Of a stretch of 38,174 bases of DNA, positions 23,957 through 32,311 are shown in pieces. The notes under the pieces are model-generated. The model searched no databases. It saw only the letters and a program-made list of their open reading frames with translations, and was not told the origin of the DNA. Every line of letters begins with the position of its first letter. Positions within the stretch are counted from its first letter, which is position 1. The position numbers and the translations under genes are program-made. This stretch comes from CANJXF01 sp043775015 (GTDB lineage: Bacteria; Verrucomicrobiota; Verrucomicrobiia; Limisphaerales; CANJXF01), in NCBI GenBank assembly GCA_043775015.1, contig JAYVSV010000102.1, positions 1-38,174 of the forward strand. Direction: 5' to 3'.

Positions 23957-24430
23957 AGCTTTGTTTTTTTGCCGCCGTTTGAGGAGGCTTATGTCAGCAC
24001 TCTATTGGCTGGCGCAAGACTATTCCAAATGTTTTAGAATGGCGAGGCTGGCGAGCCAGCAGGATTGAATGGGTATGGCAGGTCTCCTCCTGCCCTCCAT
24101 GCCCGCTGGGAGAGGGCGTGCGGCAGACCGACCCGGCACCCGGACCGGACGGGACACCCTAGAACCAGATGGGCCTGCCTGCCAGCAGACAGGTGGCTGA
24201 ACGAACCACCTCCCGAGTAAGTGGATTGGATCCGAATCAAAGACCGAACGCTGACGCGCTTCCATCAGCGTTCGAGCCGTTTCAGATATTTGCGCGAAAT
24301 CGGCATCCGGCCGGCTGGCGATTGGCGCAGGGTTTAAGCGTTCCTAACCAGGCAACGTCACCAGCGATTGCGCCTCCGATCATAGATCGGAGGGCAGAAG
24401 GCACAGTCTTAGGGAGAGTGAAATCTCCGG
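23957..24430. other. gene-free spacer with two hairpins
   Basis: No credible gene was seen in these 474 bases. The spacer should carry the promoter of the dehydrogenase operon (reading left) and the end of the autotransporter-repeat gene. Two perfect hairpins occur: CGAACGCTGA/TCAGCGTTCG at 24245-24254 and 24265-24274, and CCTCCGATC/GATCGGAGG at 24373-24381 and 24385-24393. Neither is followed by a T-run on the minus strand. Confidence 0.6.
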
Positions 24431-27298
24431 CTAGGGTTTGCGTAGTCGGTAGAATTTATTGGTCCCGGCGGCGCTGTTAGTGACCGTGTAACGGCTGCTG
24501 GTCACGATAGGTTCGTTGGTCACGGTGGTCCAAGTGGGCGACGTAAGCGTCGGCGTGCCTTCGAGTTGGTATCCGCCGGACGAAGTCGGCCAATCCAGCC
24601 GCACGTTGGTCGATGGAACCTTCGTGATATTGAGCGCTGGGCGGCAGTCGCCACCTGTGACGCTCAATGAATAAGCTCCCCGCGCGCCGTCCACGCCATT
24701 GACGGTCACCACGAACACCGCGTTTGAAGCCACGTTGAAGGAATAGCTGATCGGTGCAATAGGGAAGAACAACGCGGTGCTGCTTCCGCTGTCGGCAAGG
24801 AAATTGGTGCACTGGTCGTTCGGGTTGAAGGAATTAAGGTACGCCACGCTCATAAGGTCGGTCGTCGGCGCGGTCAGCGTCACGGTGATGCAGGCGTTGG
24901 AAGGACCATTACGGAAAGTGTGAGCATCATATTCCTGACTGCCGGAAAAAAACGGTCCGGAACAAAATTTCGGAGCGCCGCAGGAAGCAGAGAACCCATC
25001 GCGTAAGAGCCGATCTGATTGAATCGAGCTGCCGGTTCCGATCGCACTGTAAAGGGTTACATTCGGGCAGAGATCACAAACACCACCACCGGGCGCGCAA
25101 GTCACGGGGTAGAGGAATAGCGACCAGCAGCGCAGAGTTCCCAGCGTGCCGCCGAAGTTGTCGGTGACTCGAAGCCGCCAGTTGCCGTTGGCCGTGCCGC
25201 CAAGGAGGGAAGCCAGACTGCCTTCAGGCCGGAAGGTTCCGATGAATGGGGAACTGGCGGCCGTAATGGACGTGGACGCCGTATCATCAAAGGTCGTGCG
25301 GTTGCCGTCTGGCGCGCAGCCACTGCCGAAATTGGCGCCGGCACCGTTGCCGGAACTCAGGTCCACAATCACACCGTCCGGGGAGATGAGCGAGATATTC
25401 AAATCGCCGTCAAATGGGTGGGTCAGCCAAAGCGAAACCGACACTTTGCCGATTGGATTCCCAAAGCTCGACACGATGTTGGTGGATTCAATCGTCCCAA
25501 TGTCCGGGATGTTGGTGGAAGTGCCGACATCGTATCGTAAAGGAACGAGTGAGGTGGCCCCGCTCGAGAGCGTCACCGGCATAATGAATGCGCCGTGGCT
25601 GGAGGTGGTCACGGCTAGGTTCAGAGTGATGTTGCTCCCGCACAGAAACCCCGGCAGCGTCGAAATCTGAAACGCGATGGCATTGGTGCTTTTGTCATGG
25701 CCCGGCGCGTTCGGATAGGTTGAGTAAGGCTGCGTGACGACTACTTGAGGAGTCGTACTGGACAACGTCGCATTGATATTAGTCATGATGGCACCGGTCT
25801 TGTTCGTGATGACCAGGTAGAGGCTGCTGCATTCATTCGGATCAATTGCGCCGCTGCCGTTGCCACTGACGACGGTTGCGCCGACCGTATCTCCGGGTAT
25901 TTGGACGACCTTGAACGAGACGTCATTCCCGTCGCCACCCGTGTAGCTGATTGCCACGAAGAAACCCGTGCTGCCAAAGGTCGTGCCGGGCGGATAGCCG
26001 ATAAATGTGCCAGTGATGGCGTCCGCGCCGTCATTGTTGATGATGACGAACTCGTTGCTTAGGCCGACCGGTGTAGTGAAGTTGGCCGACAAGGAGAGCG
26101 TGGCGCCTCCCAGATTAATGTTGCCGCGCACGTTCAGTTGATCATAATTCGTTCCCGCCGTCGGGCCGTTCAGTTCGACCTTGAAGACCGTCGCGGCGGT
26201 GAACACGACATTGCTGCTCGTGAGGTTGCCGGGGCTGGAACCGGGAGAAACCGTACTGCCACCGAGAGCATTGATGTTGCCCACCGTGCCGCTGCCGCCA
26301 ATCGTTCCGCCCGAGGTGACGGTCACGGGATTCTGCGGCTGCGATCCGTTTACGAGAAGCGTTCCCACATCAATCTGCATGCTACCAGTGTAGCTGTTAT
26401 TACCATTGAAAGTTAGAGTGCCGCCCCCGCGCTTATAAACGCCGCCTGCTCCACTGATATCGCCATTGAAAGTTGTGGATGTGCCGTCGTATCCAATTCT
26501 AGGAAAGCCGTTGCCCAGCGTGACATTGCCGCTTCCGGACAAGGAGCCAAAATATTCGCCAACGGCATTCAGAGCGAACAAGCCAGAAGAGTTGACGGTA
26601 ACCGGCGTGACTGCATCGGAAAGTTGTTCGATCCCGGACAACTGCACGATGTCCGCATTCACGCCGCCAATCCCATCACCGATGATCAGCGGCCCATGCA
26701 GGGCGGAGTCAAACACGGTGGTCTTGCTGAGGAAGAGCGTGCCGGCGTTTACAAAAGTCTTGTTGGTGTATGTGTTGGCGGTATTGCCGGCGTAAATCAG
26801 CGTGCCCGCGCCGCTTTTGATCAGACCGCCAGTTCCGCCCAACGCGCCGCTCAACGTGAGGCTCACCCCGCCGCCAACCTCGACGGCGAGATCGGTGCTG
26901 CCAAAGGTGATGTCGCTGAATATCGTGTTGGCCCCGGCACTGTTGGTGGCGGGGAGGCTGTTGGTCAGCGTGAACGCATTTCCGTAAATGTTGTAGCCGC
27001 CACTGGCGCCCACGAAACGAATTTGACTCAAGATCAGGCTCGGAATGTTGTTCGTATTGGTCAACCTCGCCGCGCCGCCCGGAAATATCAGAGTGTCTCC
27101 ATTGCCGGGCGTGCCGACAAAACCCCAATTTGCCGAATCGCTCCAAGTCCCGGCACTGCCACTAGCACCCGACCAGGAGAGGACGGTCGCTCGGGCATCC
27201 TGCGCCAATCCAAAGCCCCAGCCCATCAGCAGCCACAAGAGGCTGGAAACCAAATTGACGAGTAAAACCTGGGCGATTCGAGGTAGCGAGTTTTTCAT
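24431..27298 (-). CDS. secreted autotransporter-strand-repeat protein with P-domain
   Basis: The 955-residue exported protein starts at ATG 27298 with a signal peptide (MKNSLPRIAQVLLVNLVSSL plus LWLLMGWGFGLAQ). Residues about 40-470 form a beta-helix-like array of autotransporter-associated strand repeats, for example LIKSGAGTLIYAGNTANTYT and VYKRGGGTLTFNGNNSYTGS. Then comes a proprotein-convertase P-domain (VSLWLTHPFDGDLNISLISP through NGNWRLRVTDNFGGTLG), a Cys-containing beta region and a C-terminal Ig-like tail (VRLDWPTSSGGYQLEG to KFYRLRKP) common in verrucomicrobial secreted proteins. There is no autotransporter barrel. It is likely cell-surface or released; function unknown. An AAGAAG ribosome-binding site precedes the start. 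Confidence 0.85.
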   Translation of the reverse strand: MKNSLPRIAQVLLVNLVSSLLWLLMGWGFGLAQDARATVLSWSGASGSAGTWSDSANWGFVGTPGNGDTLIFPGGAARLTNTNNIPSLILSQIRFVGASGGYNIYGNAFTLTNSLPATNSAGANTIFSDITFGSTDLAVEVGGGVSLTLSGALGGTGGLIKSGAGTLIYAGNTANTYTNKTFVNAGTLFLSKTTVFDSALHGPLIIGDGIGGVNADIVQLSGIEQLSDAVTPVTVNSSGLFALNAVGEYFGSLSGSGNVTLGNGFPRIGYDGTSTTFNGDISGAGGVYKRGGGTLTFNGNNSYTGSMQIDVGTLLVNGSQPQNPVTVTSGGTIGGSGTVGNINALGGSTVSPGSSPGNLTSSNVVFTAATVFKVELNGPTAGTNYDQLNVRGNINLGGATLSLSANFTTPVGLSNEFVIINNDGADAITGTFIGYPPGTTFGSTGFFVAISYTGGDGNDVSFKVVQIPGDTVGATVVSGNGSGAIDPNECSSLYLVITNKTGAIMTNINATLSSTTPQVVVTQPYSTYPNAPGHDKSTNAIAFQISTLPGFLCGSNITLNLAVTTSSHGAFIMPVTLSSGATSLVPLRYDVGTSTNIPDIGTIESTNIVSSFGNPIGKVSVSLWLTHPFDGDLNISLISPDGVIVDLSSGNGAGANFGSGCAPDGNRTTFDDTASTSITAASSPFIGTFRPEGSLASLLGGTANGNWRLRVTDNFGGTLGTLRCWSLFLYPVTCAPGGGVCDLCPNVTLYSAIGTGSSIQSDRLLRDGFSASCGAPKFCSGPFFSGSQEYDAHTFRNGPSNACITVTLTAPTTDLMSVAYLNSFNPNDQCTNFLADSGSSTALFFPIAPISYSFNVASNAVFVVTVNGVDGARGAYSLSVTGGDCRPALNITKVPSTNVRLDWPTSSGGYQLEGTPTLTSPTWTTVTNEPIVTSSRYTVTNSAAGTNKFYRLRKP

Positions 27299-27706
27299 AG
27301 TGGTAACTTCTTTTGTTTTGATGGGAATGTTGTAAGCAGATGCTTATCGCCGTCAGCGTTCAAACGCAAGTAGAACAGTAAGAAATTAAAACAACGAAAT
27401 CCGCTGGAAATGGTTCCATTCTGAAAGGAGTCAATTCTTGAAAATGGCTAATTCCGAAAGGTCTTCCTCCAGCGATCCGGCGACGGATGGAAAATTAATC
27501 TTCTGACGCCGTTAGGTTCAGGGAGAATTGCTTTTGCGTCCGGCTCATTAGCCTCGACGTTATACCTGTGTTCGCCCGTGCAAGTCTTGTTTTGCAGTTG
27601 GTTTCAGACGTAGTTGGCTTGAGCGGAGAGAGAGCGAAGTTGACAACCTTCCCCACGGCGCGCAAGCCTACACCCGGATATGCTGATTCGCCTTCAAGAG
27701 AAAACC
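27299..27706. other. divergent regulatory spacer, no gene seen
   Basis: These 408 bases separate the autotransporter-repeat gene (reading left) from the sialidase gene (reading right) and should contain both promoters. A TTGACA-like box occurs at about 27639 without a good -10 at the right distance. The first 150 bases are AT-rich compared with the surroundings. No repeat element or RNA gene was recognised. Confidence 0.5.
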
Positions 27707-29035
27707 ATGACCCTCTTCACGCGTTGCACGCGGATGAGACTGGCCAGAATCTGCATCGTAATGTGGGCGGCGACGTCAGCGACTTGCGGCGCGATCGGCG
27801 GAGAATCGATGTTGGCCCCAGCGGTGAACGCGATCGACGCTCGAGATTTTGGTGGGCAGGCGGTGACACGGGAACAGTTGGAGCAATACCTTCCCGCATC
27901 GAAGCCCCACCCGCTCGGGCAGCGGGAACATGTGGTGCTCCGGCTCGACGGCGAAAAGAAACCCGTTGCGATACGCGCCGAAATGCAATGGATCAGCCAG
28001 ACGTGGAACGGCGAAAATGCCCAGATGCCGTATCTGGTCTATCTGCCCGAAAAGGATCGGTTGTTGATGCTGGTGCAGTCCGGCCAACCGATCCACTCAG
28101 CCTTCATCACCAGTGACGACCACGGCAAGACGTGGAGCCAGCGACAATGGCTGAGTGTGGATGCCGCCGGGCAACCCAACGGCATAGGTCTAGGGCTGAC
28201 TCGGCTAAGCCGGGGAAAGCTGTTGGCCTTTCCCGAGGACCTCAAGACACTCTGGAGCAGTCTGGATTATGGCCACACTTGGAAGGGTAGTGCTTTGAAA
28301 GCATCAAGTGCTGAAAGCTATGCCTGGGATCCGCTGTTGGTCGTGCGCGTTGCCAAGGGCCGGGTTGAGCGCGTGGCTCAGGGCTGTTGGGCGCCGACTG
28401 GTGTGCCTTGGGGATCATCTGACGCCCCATACTCTCAAGCCTATTTCCGCACCAGCCCGGACGAGGGACAAACGTGGAGCGAGGCGGCCAAGGTCCCGCA
28501 GTGGCTTGGAGTGAACGAAGTCCACCTGATCATCGCTGGCAATGGTAATTGGGTGGCGGCGTGCCGCACCGATTATCCGCAACGATTCGCCCGGCATCAG
28601 TTTGATCACTACGGCGGGCTTGCTATCTCGATCTCGAAAGACCAGGGGAAAAATTGGTCTGATCCGAAGCGGCTCTACGAGTGGGGTCGTCATCATCCGA
28701 GCATGGTGCTCCTGCCCAACAAGAACATTCTAATGACGTACGTTGTGCGTCTGGGCTACCCGAACAACGCCCAAGGGTTCCCACAGTTCGGCGTCGAAGG
28801 CATGCTCAGCCGGGACAATGGGCAAACGTGGGATTTCAACCACCGCTATGTTCTGGCAACATGGACGGGCAACTTGAAAGATGAGCGTTCCTGGTTTTGC
28901 AGCGTCCAGTCAACCTCCACCGTCTTGTTGCCGGATGGCACGCTCCTGACCGCCTTTGGCACGGGCTTCAACAATGATGCTGGTGCTACACGGTGCAAAA
29001 TGGATGTAGCGCTCACGAAATGGCGGTTGAACTAA
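27707..29035 (+). CDS. secreted sialidase/BNR-repeat protein
   Basis: The 442-residue exported beta-propeller carries five Asp-box motifs (SxDxGxTW type): SDDHGKTW, SLDYGHTW, SPDEGQTW, SKDQGKNW and SRDNGQTW, one per blade. This is the pattern of exo-sialidases and related propeller enzymes. A signal peptide spans about residues 1-28 (RICIVMWAATSATCGAIGG). The arginine triad needed for true sialidase activity cannot be assigned confidently, so it may be another BNR-type glycosidase. ATG 27707 has AAGAG upstream; an in-frame ATG at 27680 would add nine residues. Confidence 0.82.
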   Translation: MTLFTRCTRMRLARICIVMWAATSATCGAIGGESMLAPAVNAIDARDFGGQAVTREQLEQYLPASKPHPLGQREHVVLRLDGEKKPVAIRAEMQWISQTWNGENAQMPYLVYLPEKDRLLMLVQSGQPIHSAFITSDDHGKTWSQRQWLSVDAAGQPNGIGLGLTRLSRGKLLAFPEDLKTLWSSLDYGHTWKGSALKASSAESYAWDPLLVVRVAKGRVERVAQGCWAPTGVPWGSSDAPYSQAYFRTSPDEGQTWSEAAKVPQWLGVNEVHLIIAGNGNWVAACRTDYPQRFARHQFDHYGGLAISISKDQGKNWSDPKRLYEWGRHHPSMVLLPNKNILMTYVVRLGYPNNAQGFPQFGVEGMLSRDNGQTWDFNHRYVLATWTGNLKDERSWFCSVQSTSTVLLPDGTLLTAFGTGFNNDAGATRCKMDVALTKWRLN

Positions 29036-29055
29036 AACACGCGAAGGTAACGACG

Positions 29056-29256
29056 ATGGCGAAGACTGACTCGCAACGCAAAAATGTTTTTGCCGAATTT
29101 GATTTAAGCGTCGTCGTGAATTCTAAAAGTGCTATTCCTTGGATACACCTCCTGATCGTTCTTGCAGCGGCGGGTTTTCTTTTCGTGAACAGCCAAAACA
29201 AAGAGTCCGAATTCGTGCGCCTTTGTTCAGAGAATTCTGAGCTGCCCGCCGTTTGA
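29056..29256 (+). CDS. small single-pass membrane protein, hypothetical
   Basis: A 66-codon ORF with ATG 29056 and a GAAGG site 8 bases upstream. It encodes a polar N-terminus (MAKTDSQRKNVFAEFDLS), one transmembrane helix (IPWIHLLIVLAAAGFLFV) and a short polar tail. Its TGA overlaps a TTG that could open the P-domain fragment (TTGA). No family is recognised, and it may be chance coding in a decaying region. Confidence 0.4.
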   Translation: MAKTDSQRKNVFAEFDLSVVVNSKSAIPWIHLLIVLAAAGFLFVNSQNKESEFVRLCSENSELPAV

Positions 29257-29625
29257 AATTCAGGACAAACGCTTTGTTGCAACGCAAACTTCAAACCACG
29301 AATTACAGTTTGTTTGTGACCAACACTTTGATCTGCGAACCCGTTGGGGTTCGCGTGAAAACGGATCATCCCTTGCGCGGCGATTTGCGGATCACGCTGG
29401 TTTCACCACAAGGCACTGCAGTGGTTTGGAGTGATTCAACGGCGCCACGACTCGGGCGCGGCTCAGTTGGCCAGGCAGCGAGGCGTTAAATTACGAAGTG
29501 CAAAGCGGAACCAACGTCGCGCTCTTGGGTGCGGTCACGAACGTTGCCGGTAAATGTCCTGAGACCGAGTGGATCACGCCGGTTCCAACTTCAGGAATGA
29601 AATTTTTCCGGGTCCAAGCCGCCGC
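29253..29625 (+). pseudogene. decayed secreted P-domain protein (frameshifted)
   Basis: One frame encodes TNTLICEPVGVRVKTDHPLR and GDLRITLVSPQGTAVVW, the first half of a proprotein-convertase P-domain. Near 29465 the homology jumps to another frame with LSWPGSEALNYEVQSGTNVA and then SGMKFFRVQ, the C-terminal Ig-like tail seen on the secreted protein at 24431. The second half of the P-domain is missing, and there is no signal peptide. This is a deletion- and frameshift-damaged relative. The second frame stays open into the phosphatase gene. Confidence 0.7.
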
Positions 29626-29689
29626 CAAGCCGTCGCACGGTGCAAAATACAATTTCGCCGGACGAGGTTTTCGCATATCAACAGGTCGA

Positions 29690-31177
29690 ATGAATCGTAA
29701 TGCTGTCATCAATGTTGTTGGGCTGACTGAATCGCTCATTGGCAAGCACACGCCGAAGATTCGGGAATTTTTGCAGCGCGGTTCCAAGGCGAACATCACG
29801 CCCGCATTCCCGGCTGTGACCTGCACCGCCCAGTCGTCGTATGCCACTGGGTCAACTCCGGCGCAGCACGGAATCGTCGGCAATGGCTGGTACGACCGCG
29901 AACTGGCCGAGGTGCAATTCTGGAAACAGTCGAACCGCATCGTGCATGGGCAAAAAATTTGGGATGAGCTGCGCGCAATCGAGCCGAAGTTCACCTGCGC
30001 CAAACTTTTCTGGTGGTACAACATGTATTCCACCGCTGATTATTCCATCACGCCACGCCCGATGTATCCCGCTGACGGGCGAAAGTTTTTCGATATTTAT
30101 TCGTCTCCGTATTCCATTCGCGAAGAAATCAAAAAAGATCTCGGCGAATTCCCGTTCCCGACTTTTTGGGGGCCCGCCGCCGGAATCAAAACTCCGCAAG
30201 GCGAGCCGGAGGCGTGTTCGCGCTGGATTGCGGAGTCGGCGAAGTGGATTGAAAAGAAATATTTGCCCACGCTGAATTTAATTTATCTGCCGCATCTCGA
30301 TTACAATTTGCAGCGACACGGCCCGTTTGGAGTTCCGTCTTCAAGCGGTCTGGTTGGGAACTCCACGAAAGGAACTTCTCCGTACGCAGACCGCTTGAAG
30401 GCGGAACTCCGAACACTTAATCCCGCCATCATTCCCGACCTCCGCGCCATCGACACCATCGTTGGTGATTTGATTTCTTTTTTCGAAACTCGCGGGGTGC
30501 AAATTATTTTGCTTTCCGAATATGGAATTACGCCGGTGGACACGCCGGTTCATCTCAATCGCATTTTGCGGAAGGACGGCTGGCTCACGATCAAGGAAGA
30601 GCTTGGCCGCGAATTGCTCGATTACGGCGCGAGTAAAGCGTTTGCCGTCGCGGATCATCAGGTGGCGCACATCTATCTCGCACACCCCTCGTGTGAGCCG
30701 CATGTTCGGGAACTTCTTGCACAGATCGAAGGCGTGGAGCGCGTGCTTGGCGCGAAAGAAAAAGAGGAAATGCAGATCAATCATCCTCGTGCGGGGGACT
30801 TGATTGTCATCGCGAAAGAGAATGCCTGGTTTACCTATTATTACTGGCTCGACGATGCGAAGGCGCCCGATTTTGCGCGTTGCGTCGATATTCATCGCAA
30901 GCCCGGCTACGATCCGGTTGAACTGTTTCTCGATCCGAAAATTCCGGCGGTGAAGTTGAAAATCCTCTGGCGGTTGCTGCAAAAAAAACTCGGTTTCCGC
31001 ATGTTGATGGATGTCATCCCGCTCGACGCGACATTGGTGAAAGGTTCACACGGACGCATCCCGGAAAATCCCGCCGACTTTCCCATCTTCATTTCGAATC
31101 GGCGAGAATTGCTCTCGAACGGCCAACTGCAAGCCGCCGACGTTTATCACCTGATCAAACGCCATGTGCTGCATTGA
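29690..31177 (+). CDS. alkaline-phosphatase-superfamily nucleotide pyrophosphatase/phosphodiesterase
   Basis: The 495-residue enzyme shows the type I phosphodiesterase/NPP pattern: AFPAVT44CTAQSSYATGS (Thr44 nucleophile) followed by PAQHGIVGNGWYDREL, metal ligands in LIYLPHLDYNLQ and LLSEYGITPVDTPVHLNR, and AVADHQVAHIYLAHP. These hydrolyse phosphodiester or pyrophosphate bonds with two metal ions, usually zinc. No signal peptide is seen from ATG 29690. The frame is open upstream only because it merges with the P-domain pseudogene. A palindromic element adds about 29 residues after NLQRHGP, where relatives pass directly to a DLRAID segment. Substrate unknown. Confidence 0.85.
   Translation: MNRNAVINVVGLTESLIGKHTPKIREFLQRGSKANITPAFPAVTCTAQSSYATGSTPAQHGIVGNGWYDRELAEVQFWKQSNRIVHGQKIWDELRAIEPKFTCAKLFWWYNMYSTADYSITPRPMYPADGRKFFDIYSSPYSIREEIKKDLGEFPFPTFWGPAAGIKTPQGEPEACSRWIAESAKWIEKKYLPTLNLIYLPHLDYNLQRHGPFGVPSSSGLVGNSTKGTSPYADRLKAELRTLNPAIIPDLRAIDTIVGDLISFFETRGVQIILLSEYGITPVDTPVHLNRILRKDGWLTIKEELGRELLDYGASKAFAVADHQVAHIYLAHPSCEPHVRELLAQIEGVERVLGAKEKEEMQINHPRAGDLIVIAKENAWFTYYYWLDDAKAPDFARCVDIHRKPGYDPVELFLDPKIPAVKLKILWRLLQKKLGFRMLMDVIPLDATLVKGSHGRIPENPADFPIFISNRRELLSNGQLQAADVYHLIKRHVLH
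30326..30413. repeat. family-B palindromic element in phosphatase gene
   Basis: The 27-bp arms 30326-30352 and 30387-30413 match at 25 of 27 positions around a 34-nt loop. The right arm, read in reverse, shares 20 of 21 bases with the element at 12213-12233. It encodes FGVPSSSGLVGNSTKGTS and more in frame, directly after a metal-binding segment. Confidence 0.9.
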
Positions 31178-31216
31178 ACCGGTTGTGGTGAGGGACGCTT
31201 TTCAGTTGCGGCATTG

Positions 31217-31963
31217 ATGGATTGCCGCAAACGTCTTTCTGAAATGCGCGCGGAGTCTGGAGTTAAAAATCAAAATAATTTGCCGTTCGTTTATTTGAAC
31301 ATCGCCACGACGGCGGATGGAAAAATTGCGCCGGCCAATCGAAAATTCGTGCCGTTCAGCAGTCCGCGCGACCACGATCTCCTGCTCAAACTTCGCACCT
31401 ACGCCGATGCCGTGATGTCCGGCGCGCGCACGGTCGATTCGGTCGCGGTGAATCTTGGCCCCGGCGCGGCGAAATATCGCCGGATGCGTTTGCGCAAAGG
31501 TTTGGCCGAATACAATTTGCGCGTGATTGTGAGTGGCTCCGGTTCCATCCATCCGTCCGCAGAAATTTTCAAACACAAGTTTTCACCGATCATTATTCTC
31601 GTGAGCGAGCGAGCGAGCCAGAAACGGGTGGATCGCCTCCGCCAACTGGGTGCGGAAGTCGCGGTGTTTGGAAAAAACGAAGTCGATTTCGTCAAAGCGC
31701 TCCGATGGTTGCGGAAAATATGGGGCGTAAAAAAACTTTTGTGCGAGGGCGGCGGAGAAATCAACGCGGCGCTGTTCCGCACCGGTTTGGTGAATGAAGT
31801 TTATCAAACACTTTGCCCGGTGGTTTTTGGCGGACGCAACGCGCCGACCTTGGCCGATGGAAAGGGAATTGAAAAATTAAACGACGCCGTTCGTTTGCAA
31901 ATGAAATCCATGAAACGTCACGGCGACGAGTTGTATCTGGTTTGGGATGTATTGGCGGGATAG
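31217..31963 (+). CDS. RibD C-terminal/dihydrofolate-reductase-fold pyrimidine reductase
   Basis: The 248-residue protein is a stand-alone RibD_C domain: YLNIATTADGKIAPANRKF, a DADAVMSGARTVDSV-like NADPH-binding loop (ADAVMSGARTVDSVAVNLGP) and LLCEGGGEINAALFRTGLVN. Such enzymes reduce the ribosylamino-pyrimidine intermediate of riboflavin synthesis with NADPH; archaeal/fungal-type RIB7 proteins are similar in length. There is no deaminase domain, so it is not full RibD. It could equally be a generic reductase of the family, as no other rib gene is nearby. ATG 31217 is used; the frame allows a TTG three bases earlier. Confidence 0.8.
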   Translation: MDCRKRLSEMRAESGVKNQNNLPFVYLNIATTADGKIAPANRKFVPFSSPRDHDLLLKLRTYADAVMSGARTVDSVAVNLGPGAAKYRRMRLRKGLAEYNLRVIVSGSGSIHPSAEIFKHKFSPIIILVSERASQKRVDRLRQLGAEVAVFGKNEVDFVKALRWLRKIWGVKKLLCEGGGEINAALFRTGLVNEVYQTLCPVVFGGRNAPTLADGKGIEKLNDAVRLQMKSMKRHGDELYLVWDVLAG

Positions 31964-32096
31964 CGACCCAATCCCGCAATGGCGGGAGACGGCGGTCACG
32001 AGGCGCGCCGATTGCAACCGGGACGGCCCGATATTCATTTGTTCGGTTGATAAAAGCCGATTTGCGGATTTCTGTGAAGGTTTATTTCAATGGGTG

Positions 32097-32170
32097 GTAG
32101 GGCGCGTCATTCCGTGCGCGCCGCTGGTTCGCAAGATACGAAGCGGCGCGCACGGAGTGACGCGCCCTAC
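32097..32170. repeat. intergenic palindromic element
   Basis: The 29-bp arms 32097-32125 and 32142-32170 match at 28 of 29 positions around a 16-nt loop. The core is GTAGGGCGCGTCA followed by TCCGTGCGCGCCGCT. It could form a very stable cruciform or RNA hairpin upstream of trigger factor. Confidence 0.9.
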
Positions 32171-32198
32171 CTGTCGGACTTTGAAAACAAAGTCTTTG

Positions 32199-32228
32199 TT
32201 TGACGCAGCTACCCTCCTTAAATAGGTT
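32199..32228 (+). promoter_or_regulatory. possible promoter of trigger factor
   Basis: TTGACG at 32199-32204 is a good -35 box. The best -10 at 18 bp spacing, TAGGTT (32223-32228), is weak. It lies about 85 bases upstream of the tig start codon and just downstream of the palindrome. Confidence 0.3.
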
Positions 32229-32311
32229 CTCCCACTCGCTTTTTGGCGAAATTCAAAACTGGCGCGGATCACGGTTGCTTCGCGCCTCAACGACGACAGG
32301 AAAGGTTCTCT

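Larger units (their letters stand above)
31964..32311. other. spacer before trigger factor, repeat-bearing
   Basis: This 348-base gap has no gene. It contains a small hairpin TCCCGC/GCGGGA (31972-31987) just after the reductase stop, the long palindrome at 32097-32170, a 7-bp hairpin GACTTTG/CAAAGTC (32177-32194) and the trigger-factor leader. Confidence 0.6.

Noticed and set aside
23969..24000. Single degenerate arm of palindrome family A (TGAGGAGGC near a GCCGCCG)
   Set aside because: Similarity is short with a gap and there is no inverted partner nearby.
24373..24393. Intrinsic terminator of the autotransporter-repeat gene
   Set aside because: The 9-bp hairpin is perfect, but no T-run follows on the minus strand; kept only as a hairpin.
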